From the NCBI RefSeq assembly GCF_041154745.1, contig NZ_AP031573.1:5208001-5272000 (forward strand): a stretch of 64,000 bases of DNA. Reading direction: 5' to 3'. Both the position numbers and the translations under genes were made by a program. The notes below the pieces were generated by a model. That model was not told the DNA's origin, ran no database searches, and was given only the letters and a program-made list of their open reading frames with translations. Numbering within the stretch: the stretch's first letter is position 1; each line of letters begins with the position of its first letter. Positions 36,279 to 47,000 of the stretch are shown one piece after another. Origin of the DNA: Flavobacterium sp. CFS9 (lineage in GTDB: Bacteria; Bacteroidota; Bacteroidia; Flavobacteriales; Flavobacteriaceae).

Positions 36279-37994
36279 TTAGACTTTCTCCAGATTATCC
36301 TTTTTACTCATTATAAAGTTACCCATAACCAGATAATCAATATTGGATTTCAAAAAAGTTTTTATAGCATCCTCAGGAGTGCAAACTATTGGTTCTCTGT
36401 CATTAAAAGAAGTGTTTAAAACCATCGGGATTCCGGTTAATTTATAGAATTCGGATATTAACCCGTGGTATTTGGGATTGGTTTTCTGATTTACCGCCTG
36501 TATTCTCGAAGTTCCGTCAACATGTACTACTGCCGGAATGAGTTCTTTTTTATTGGTTAAAGCCGGATAAGCCATAAGCATATACTCCGATACAGGTGTA
36601 TTCTTTTTAATATCAAACCAGTTTTCTGTTTCTTCTGATAAAACACTTGGGCAAAATGGTCTGTGATCTTCTCTGTGTTTGACTATTGAATTGAGTTTTT
36701 TAATCATATGGAAATCTCTCGGATCTGCTAAAAGACTTCTGTTTCCAAGAGCCCGGGGTCCAAATTCCATTGCTCCCTGAAACCATCCGATAATATTCCC
36801 TTCCCCAATGAGTTCTGCCGTTTTCACTTCTATATCCTCCACATGAGCATACACAAGGTCTCTCTTGGACATTTCGTTGTGAATTTCTTCAGTTGTAAAT
36901 GAAGGGCCTAAAAAAGTATTGTCTAAAACTAATCCTTCTAAGTTCCCTTCTGATTCAATATTCAGTTTTAAAGCCGCTCCCAAAGCTGTTCCCGCATCAT
37001 TCGCCGCTGGCTGTATAAAAATATTTTTAAATTTACTGTTTTCAAAAGCTATGGTGTTGGCAACACAGTTTAAAGCTACACCGCCTGCAATACAAAGGTT
37101 TTCAGATTTTGTTTCTTCAAAAAGCTTGTCGATAATTTTTACAATAATATCTGTGGTCCACTTTTGCAAAGAAGCTGCAATATCTTTGTGAACCTCTTCT
37201 AATTCATCCAGTGTTTCTCTTTTTTTAATGTTGAACAACTTTTCTAACTTCGAATAATCTTCCACTCTGAAGCACAGTATCTCATTGTCCAGTTCAAAAA
37301 TAGTTTCGTCATTGATGGAAGTCATCTTATTGAATTCTTCTTCAAATGTTAAAGGGTTTCCGAACGACGCTACGCTCATCACTTTACACGCATCGTATTC
37401 TGAAAAGCCTAAAAATTTAGAAATTTTCTCCCATAAAAAACCAATTGAATTAGGGTAGGCAATTTGTTGTAATACTTCAATTTTTTTACCATTTCCATGG
37501 GCAAGAGTGGTCGATTCAAATTCACCGATTCCATCAATAGAAAGTATGGCTGCATCCTTAAACGGAGACGGATAATATGCTGATGCACAATGTGCTATTG
37601 CGTGCTCTATAAAGCTAAACTGCCCTTTAAAACCCATTTCCTTAAGTTTTTGAGGAATTGTTATTAATTTATCATAAAATAACTTTTCACCGTCCTCACA
37701 ACCCCAGTTGTTCGGTATGAAACGATCTTCTGAAGGTATGTTTTTTAATCTTCTTTCAGGTTGAAATGAAAATCCTATTAAAGCAACATCCTCTAAACTT
37801 ATCCCTCCCATCTCGAGACATTTGTTCAAAGCAAGAATCGGCAATTCATCGGGATTGTCAATTTTTGATTCTTTTGCATGTTTGATTCTTGAAAGTCTTT
37901 CTTCTTCAATAGCTGCAACTACTTTGTTATCAATTATTAAGCACACTGATGATTCGTGGTATACACAATTTATTCCTAAGATAATATTTCTCAT
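36279..37994 (-). CDS. Carbamoyltransferase (TobZ/NodU/CmcH family)
   Basis: The 571-residue enzyme has an N-terminal Kae1-like domain (INCVYHESSVCLI, then the HAIAHCASAYYPS and ILSIDGIGEFEST metal/nucleotide-binding stretches). Its C-terminal YrdC-like domain has the conserved block FQGAMEFGPRALGNRSLLAD near residue 395. Family members use carbamoyl phosphate and ATP to form carbamoyl-adenylate and pass the carbamoyl group to a hydroxyl or, in viomycin-type pathways, an amino group (ureido formation). With Dap enzymes in the same operon, carbamoylation of a Dap or guanidine nitrogen is plausible. It starts 14 bp after the NRPS-2 stop. Confidence 0.92.
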   Translation of the reverse strand: MRNIILGINCVYHESSVCLIIDNKVVAAIEEERLSRIKHAKESKIDNPDELPILALNKCLEMGGISLEDVALIGFSFQPERRLKNIPSEDRFIPNNWGCEDGEKLFYDKLITIPQKLKEMGFKGQFSFIEHAIAHCASAYYPSPFKDAAILSIDGIGEFESTTLAHGNGKKIEVLQQIAYPNSIGFLWEKISKFLGFSEYDACKVMSVASFGNPLTFEEEFNKMTSINDETIFELDNEILCFRVEDYSKLEKLFNIKKRETLDELEEVHKDIAASLQKWTTDIIVKIIDKLFEETKSENLCIAGGVALNCVANTIAFENSKFKNIFIQPAANDAGTALGAALKLNIESEGNLEGLVLDNTFLGPSFTTEEIHNEMSKRDLVYAHVEDIEVKTAELIGEGNIIGWFQGAMEFGPRALGNRSLLADPRDFHMIKKLNSIVKHREDHRPFCPSVLSEETENWFDIKKNTPVSEYMLMAYPALTNKKELIPAVVHVDGTSRIQAVNQKTNPKYHGLISEFYKLTGIPMVLNTSFNDREPIVCTPEDAIKTFLKSNIDYLVMGNFIMSKKDNLEKV

Positions 37995-38008
37995 AATTTT
38001 GTATCTTT

Positions 38009-41000
38009 TTATTTTTCTATTTGATTTGTTATAATTTGGGTGTTTCTTTCTACTTTTTCTTTTTGAAGTATTTCGTAATGATCCCCTTCAAGCCTGGTCA
38101 CCTTTATTTTACTTTTGATTAAGGCTTGCCAAATACTGTGTTTCTCGATGTTGGAATTTTCACTAAGGAAAACATGGGTTGGAATATTAATCATTTTATT
38201 TCCTGATATAAACGAAGTGACTTCGGCATATTTCCATATTCGTTCTTCAATTATTTTCCTTTCATCGGGGTTAAATTTATTCAGCTGATCTAATTCTAAG
38301 AATGCATCAACGTCGGCATCTTTATAAGTAGTCGCTTTTTTGTTGACTTTGACCGTCTGAGGCGGCGGCACAATATCCAATACGATAAACTTATTGACCA
38401 CTTTATAATCTTCGAGTTTTTTGAGCAGTTCATAAGCAAATAAACCTCCGGCTGAATAGCCCAGCAGGTCAAGCTCGCCTTCAATTCCGCTGTTCATTAT
38501 CATTGCTATAGCGCTGTCTACGATGTCATTTAGACTGTTATGCATTTCTTTATAGGAATCTAAAAAAGAAAAATCAAGTGCATAAACATTATAATGATCA
38601 AGGTGTTTTGACAACTCTAAGAAGTCTAATGCCGTGGTACTGATAGACGGTATGCACACCATATTCTTTGTTCTTCCACTGCTGAGTTTGTGCAGATAGA
38701 TACCGGCCTCTTTATTCTTTGCATTTTTGTCGATATAGGCCGATATGCTATAAATGGATTGGCGATTGAACACTTCTACTATCGGGAATTTTATACCGAA
38801 CTCTTTTTCGATTTTAGAAATCAGCTGAATCATATTGATAGAATGTCCTCCATATTCAAAAAAACTGGAATGAATTTGGACTTCTTTCTCTAAAATTTCC
38901 GTAAAGAAGCTTTTTATGGTTTGCTGTGTTGCTGTCAATTTGGTTTCGGGCAACAGGAAATCATTATTGAGCTTCAATTTGTTTAATTTATTCTTGTCTA
39001 CTTTTCCATTATCGTTCAGTGGTATTTTATTTAGAACAATAAATTTTCGGGGAACCATGTATTGCGGCAAATACACAGACAAATGCATTCTGATTGCATG
39101 ATCATTCAAGTAATTCCCGGTCGATTGTTCGTTAAGCAAATAGGAATAATCTGTTAGAGAAAAAGCACCTTCTCTTTCCGTTGAAGATTTGACGCTGATC
39201 AGATTAGAATATCCAAAATGATGACAAACCTCGGTGTAGCACTTTAAAATATCTTCCTCTTTCAGTGTGCTGAATGTCGAATGCGTCGAAGTATTCAGAA
39301 TGGCTATGGCGTTGTATTGTGTTTCCTCTACCCTGCGCAATAAAATACTCAGATCATCAGAAGCACCATCCGCGTCCGGCAGAAAAACAGGAACAGCCGT
39401 TACACAACAGATTGTTTTACCACTTTCGTCATTAATCATGATTTGCAGATCGGGATAATCATAAAGTATCTGATCAAAATCTTTAAAAGATTGAAGAAGC
39501 AATGGCTCAATAGATGCTGTTTTTGAGAGGCTGAGGAAATCTTCCCGTATCATTTCATTTTGATGCAGGGTAATCCAAGTGTACATTTTGCCGTCATCAG
39601 CAACAAAACTGTTGATTCCCTTTTCAGGTTCAATAAAAGCGATTAATTGTTCGTAAGATGCTTGTTTGTTTAAAATTACCGCAACATTAAAAATAGCATT
39701 ATGATTCAGAAGTACCGATTCTATTTCATCAATCTCAATCCTGTTACCATTCAATTTTACCTGATTGTCCAGTCGTCCGTATACTATTAAGTTACCGGCT
39801 TCATCATAAATACCCTTATCTCCTGTTTTGTAAAGCGTTGCGCTCAATCCGTCCTGAAAAGGATTATGTACAAAAGCTTTTTCTGTTTGTGCAGGATTGT
39901 TCAGATAATCGGCTGCTACTCCTATTGATGAGATATACAATTCGCCCGGAACACCAAGAGGACATATTTTCATCTTTTGATCCAGAACATAAATTCTGGT
40001 ATTGGCAACCGGCTTGCCTACGGGTACAAACTGATCTGTTCCCACGGTACTTGCAGAACAATCAAATCGGGTAGAATCTACAGTGGTTTCAGTTGGTCCA
40101 TAACAGTTAAACAATTTACAATCCAAGACATTAAAAAATCGGTTTCTTAATGAAGTCTGCAATAAAGCGCCACCTACAGCTATTCTCTTTAGACTTTGAA
40201 GATTTGAAATTTCGTTTCTTTCAAGGCCGTCGACAATTGATTCTAATAACAAAGGTACCGACTGCATGTGAGTAATCTTATGATTCTCAATATGACTTTC
40301 GTATGCTTTTATACTTTTTTCATCATCATCTTTCATCACGACTATTTTTGCACCTACGGCTAATGGCCACAAAAAGTCCATAATTGAGGCATCAAAAACT
40401 ACAGGCGTGTGAAATAAAACACTCTCATTTTCACTGAAATTAAAAGCCTCTGTGGTAGATTTTACAATATTGATTATACCCACATGTTTGATATTAATCC
40501 CTTTAGGTTTTCCTGTTGATCCTGAAGTAAATATCGTATAAGCCAGATCCTGATTTTCTACCTGTACTTTTGGAGCATTTTCAGAAAACCCGGAAATATC
40601 TGTTGTATTCAGATCAATGAGCATTTTCGAAAAAGAGGAATCCATAAATGCCTGAGACAAACATTCCGTCGTAGTCACTATCGTTTCAATTTCTGCCTGA
40701 CTAATAATTTCTTCGATACGCTGTACAGGATAATCTTTACCCAGCGGTACATAAATTGCACCTGCTTTAAGTATTCCCAACACAGTCGCTACAAATTCTG
40801 TAGACCTCTGCATCAGCACTCCGACTCTGTCTTTTTTCTTAGTACCGTTTTCGATCAGGCAATGCGAAATTTTATTGGCAAGAGCATTGATTTGAGCATA
40901 AGTAAGCTGTTGTTTATTGTCGACTATTGCGACATTTTCAGGATACTTTGCTACAGTTTCTTCAATCAGGTTATGAATACCGAAATCTTCAATAGTGAAA

Positions 41001-44000
41001 ACATTTGTATTCTGAGTAAAATCATCAATGATAATTTTCTCTTCGTCCAGCAATATGTCATAATCTCCAATATTCTGGTCAGGAGTTTCCATACACTGGC
41101 GAATCAGCTGCTCGTATCGCGTAAGGAAATTTTGTGCTGTCGATTCTTTAAACAAATCCGTATTGTATCGTAACGAATACCACATATAGTGTTTGGAGTG
41201 ATCTACCTGAAGGGTGAAATCAAAAACAGACGTATGGTTTATCTTTAAATCGTACTGGCCAGTGATATCATTGATGGTGATACCATCAAAATTTCTTTCA
41301 GTCAATTCGGTGTCATCGTTTTGCACACCAAAAAATACGGACATCACTTTTTGTCTTGAAAAATCTGTAGTCGGATTTAATTCTTCGATAATCTTGTTAA
41401 ACGGATACAGATGGTTCTCATAAGCATCCAGTGAACTCTTCTTGGAATGCTCCATTAATTTTCTAAAAGACCAGTTTTCGTCTACCGTGCATCGTATTGG
41501 TATCCCTGATGCAAACAGGCCAATAATATCTTCCAGATTTTCCTTATCTCTGTTCCATATAGGAGTTCCTACGACAAAATCGTCCTGGTTCGTTAATCTG
41601 TACAATAACAAATTCAATACAGAAATTAAAAAGATCTGATAAGTAACTCCATTCTGATTACAGAAATCGCTTATTTTCTGTTTGAAATCTAAATCAACCG
41701 ATTTGAAAATAAAATCTCCATTAAAAGAGTGCACCAATGGTCTTGGAAAATCTGTTGGCAGCTCAAGCGGCTCTGGTATTGTTTTATATTTTTCCAGCCA
41801 ATATTGTCTCTGCGACTCTAATTGTCCTGTATCGATAAGGGTGTTAATCCATTCGGTGTAATCGATATAATTTACCTTTAATTCCGGAAGCTCAAAATCG
41901 CCTTTGGCTATAAAATTATTGTAGCCCTGAGTTAGTTCCTTATGGAAAATAAACGTTGATATCTGATCCCAGACAATATGGTGCGTCTCTAATGTAAAAA
42001 TATATTTTTCATCAGCGAGCCTGATCAGTTTGGTCGTACATATTGGCGGTTTGGATAAATCGAAAACAGTATTGCTGTATTTTTTTATGAGTTCCTGTAC
42101 CTTACTTTCCTGCTGTGACTCTTGTCTGATATCGATCAGAAAGTCAGACAGATTAAGTTCAACATTTTCTCTGAGAAGCTGATAAGGTCTGCCATCATCT
42201 TCAATTAATGCTGTTCTGAATATATCGTGTCTGCCATACAGATGTACTATGGTTTGGTAAAATGCCTCAATATTCAGATCACCAGTGAATTCAAGTATAA
42301 ATCCAATGTTGTAAAATGTACTGTTAGGATTAAATTTTTGCAGGTACCATTCGGCAAACTGAACAGGTGATATTTTATACCGGCTCTTTCTGCTTTTTTT
42401 CCCCGGATTTGGCAATACCAGATTGAGCATTTCTTTTTTATGAAAGTCAACCCTTTTTGCAAAATCTTCCAGAATTGGATATTCAAAAAGGTCCTTTAAC
42501 GGAATATCCACCTGAAATTCTTTTTTGACTTTGGTAATAATCTGAATCGCTGAAATAGAATGCCCGCCATTCTCGAAAAAATTATCATTTATTCCCAGCG
42601 TATCTCTTCCTAATGTGTCGCTCCAAAATTGAAGAATCTTTTCTTCATAGGTATTTGAAGGAAGGGCTATTGCTTTTTCCGGATTACTTTTCGAATCGCA
42701 CTTTGTTAAAAGCTGGACACGATCAATTTTCCCGTTAGAAGTGACCGGAAAACTCTGCACCACAAACAGCTTTGAAGGAACCATATAATCAGGCACACTT
42801 TGTGCAAGGCGCTTTCTGATTTTTTCAGTTTCCACTTCTACATCTTCAGTTGCCGGGGAATTACTTAGAATGACAAAGGCTACAAGATAGTTTTGTTCCT
42901 TGTTTTTGTTCAAAAGCACTACAGCTTCTTTGACCTCTGCAATTTGTAATATTTTATTCTCTATTTCACCTAATTCGATCCTCCTGCCGTTGATCTTAAC
43001 CTGAAAATCTCTTCTGCCAAAAAATTCGATATTTCCATCCGGCAAGTACCTTCCGATATCTCCTGTTCTGTACATAGGAACTTTTAAAGACTGAAAAGGA
43101 TCGTCCAAAAACACCTCACTTGTTTTTTGAGGGTTATTAAGATATCCATATCCGACTCCGGGACCTGAAACTACAATCTCTCCCCTCACTCCTATCGGAA
43201 CTTGTTTAAACGAATCGTCGATGATGTAGATCCTGAAATTCTGTAAAGTTTTTCCAATCAATATATTTGGCCCCTGAGGGCAGTCTTTCATCATATAATG
43301 CGTAATATCATCAGAAGTTTCTGTTGGCCCGTATGCATTGACAATCGGGATATTCGGAAAGGCCTCAAACCACTTGCTGATAAGGGCATGATGTACCGTT
43401 TCGCCGGTAACTAACAGATATTTCAACGATTCCAGCTCCCTAAAGCCATTGTTTTCTGCCGAATTATATAACAGTGACATATAGGAAGGCACCACTTCAA
43501 GAATGCTTACCTGATCTGAAGTTAAATGATCCAGTAAATTTTCCGGATTCGTTATCGTATCATCATCATAAATGACGATTGATCCTCCCTGAACCAGAGC
43601 AGCAAAAAACTGCCATATTGAAATATCAAATCCTTGTGAAGCATTTTGCGCCACTATACTATCAGTGGTTATTTCCAGGTCACTGATTTTGGCATATATA
43701 TGGTTCATCATCCCCAAATGATGCAAAATTGCGCCTTTGGGTTCACCTGTTGAGCCGGAAGTGTAAATGATATAAGCAGCCTCGTCTAGCTTTGATAAAT
43801 CAGAATAAATGTTGTTGCTTTTTCTAAGGGAACGCTTGTCATACTGATACCTTTTTTGTACACCTTCTGTAATGTTCTTTTGAGATTTATCTAAAGAAAT
43901 TAAGGTATCATAGCGAAAAGAAAACAATTCATTCTCAATACTTCCAATTTTATCGGTATGCAATACCTGGCTAATGAAATCGTATTTAAACTTTAAATCA

Positions 44001-47000
44001 TCGAAGAAAGATCTTTCAACAAAAAACTCTTCATCCCATTCCAGTTTCACTTTTTCATTACTATTGGCTTCTTTAAAATTCTGCAAGGAAGATATCAGAC
44101 TTTCTTTCTTATCGTTGTCCATGATATCTCCAATGAAAATTTTCCCATTGTCTCCTAATAAGGCAAAACATTTTTCTAATACATCCAGGAGATAGTTATA
44201 GCCATGAAAATTCTGTATCACGCTATTGATGACAATCAGATCGAAATCACCTGTATGGATTTGATCAATTTCATGAGCAAAAAGATTGTGCTGATGAATA
44301 TTATCAATTCCTAATTCCTTAATCGTTGCTTCGTTATTTTTTAAGACGTTTGCCGATAAATCTACTCCATGATATTCCATAACCAAAGGAGCAATGGCAA
44401 ACATGGTAATTCCCGAACTACACCCTATTTCTAATACTTTAGATTGTGCATTTATTTCCTGGCTTATCTTAAATCGGGCATTTTCACGATACTCGTTCAT
44501 CTCTTCCCGGCTGAAAGGTTTACCGGTATAACTATTGAGCCATCCTCCAGCCGTGATATCATCAGTAGAACGCTCGGCTACATACTCCCAAAGGTCTTTG
44601 CTCATAGAAGCATTTTTGGATTCCGCTTCCAGAAAGATATTTTCACTGTTGACACAAAAGATGCTTTTAAGGCCAGGACAATCCCACTGCAATAACATCG
44701 CTTCTTTTATATAATTCTTATCGATAACAAGCATCTCCAGACCGGCATCGTTGATCAGTTTCTTTATACGCTGATAAGGGTAAGTTGGGTCAAAGGGCAG
44801 ATAGGTCATACCTGCTTTCCATATTCCTGTAATTGTTTTTACAATTTCAGGAGAGCGCTGCATCAAAACACCTATAAGCTTGTTATGGGTATTCAAAGAC
44901 AGAAAATCTGCTATCTGACTGCTTTCCTCCTCAAGTTCTCCGTAGGTAGTCTGCGTGCCATTGTACAGAATCGCACATACATCAGGAGTTACTTGTGAAT
45001 GCTCCTTTATATAGTCAGGGATTGTTCTTTGAGGAATAAACTGATCTGTATCATGAAATTGGCTGATGAGTTTTCTGTCTTCTTCAATCAGCAAATCATA
45101 GTCGCTAAAGCTTTTGTCCGAATCAGTTCCAAGCTGATCCAACAAATAATTAAAATGTTTGAATAAACGCTCAATAACCTCAGAATCATAAACGTCCGTA
45201 TTATATCTGGCATTAAAAACAATTTCTCCGTTCGCTTGTTCTACCAGCATGATGTTGAGATCACAAATCGCTGTTTTATTATCTGCTTTTATCACATTCA
45301 CTTCAACTGATTCTGCACTCAGATTATCATCCGAAGAAATGGTATTGGCATAATTCTGAGTCTCAATTAAAACATCAAAAACCGGAGAACGGCCTAAATC
45401 TCTCTTAATATTAATATCATTGATTAACTCATCAAAAGGATAATCTTTATGTTCAAAGGCTTCAATTATATTATTTTTTGTCAGATCGATAAGGTCTGAA
45501 AATTTACCGCCCGGATCAAATTGTGTCCTAATAACCAAAGTATTAATATAAAATCCGATTTGATCTTGTAACGATAATTTTTCCCTGTTTGCAATAACAG
45601 TTCCCAGTACGATGTCGGTGTTTCCGGTATACTTATAAAATATATAATTAAAAACAGACATTGCGGTCATGAAAAGCGTCGCATTATAGTCTTTGCCCAG
45701 CGTCTGCAGGTTTTTTGTAGTGTTTGACGGAAGCGTGTAAACCACGTAGGTTCCATTATAAGTCTGCGTTTTCGGACGCTCGCGGAAGGATGGCAGATCG
45801 ATTTTCAAAAGATTTCCATCGAGTTTCTGGCTCCAATACACTCTTTCTTTCAAATCGATAGTACTATTTTCCCATTCCGCATAATCCTTGTTCTGAATCT
45901 CCAGAGGAGCAATATTTGCCGGAATCTGAGCAGAAAAAGCATTATAATACGATAAAATATCTTTCATTATTATTTTGAGAGACCAGGAATCGGATATAAT
46001 ATGATGCATGCAGATGAGCAGTAAATAATCGTCATCTGCCTTTTTCAAAAGACTTAGCTGTATCAGCGGTCCTTTTTCTAAATCAAATTTATGCTGAATG
46101 AAATCCTCTATGTAGCTATTGATCACTACATCAACATTGTTTGTTTTGCTATAATCTAAATATTCCAGGGCTGCAAACTCCGGACTGAATGGCAAGATGT
46201 CCTGCACGATTTCGTCATCCAAAAGAACGAACGCTGTTCTCAGTATTTCATGTCTTTCAATTAAAGCGGCACAAGCTTTTTTTAAGTAATCAATATCCAG
46301 TTTCCCTTTCAGTTCAGCAGCAACCGGGACATTATAGGCTACGGATGCCTCATCAAATTTGCTTAAAGACCAGAGACGTTTTTGAGAACTGGTTGTTTTA
46401 TAATATTTTTTCTCTGAAACCTTTGGAATTTCAGCATAGGCGGAATCCAAATTATTCTCCTGTATATACGAGGCGAGCAATCTGATGGTAAAATATTTAA
46501 AGATGTCCTTGATCTCGATTTTGATACTCAACTTTTTATGCAAAAGCGAGATCAGCGAAACAGCATTTAAAGAATGTCCTCCTATGTCAAAAAAAACATC
46601 ATTAACCCCAACCTTTTCCAAATTAAGCAGTTCTTGCCAAATCAGGGTAATTTTTCGTTCTAAGTCGGTATCCGGAGCTGCATATTCTGAAGCAAAACTA
46701 TCTTTTACATTGATGTTCTTTGGAAGCTTTGCAGTATCGATTTTTTCATTTGCTGTTAAAGGAAAGCTGTCCAGGAAGAAAAAATAGTCCGGCATGTAAT
46801 AGTCCGGTAATTTTGTTTTCAATTCTTCTTTGATCGCTCCAGCACTAATGGGTTTGCTATTGTTTTTGGGAACGATGTAACAAACCAGATAATCATTTTC
46901 TGTTTTTGGATCCTGAATAACCGTCACAAAAGCCTGACTTACTTCATCCAGTTTTAAAATTTGATACTCAATATCGGCACTTTCGATCCTTATACCTCTA

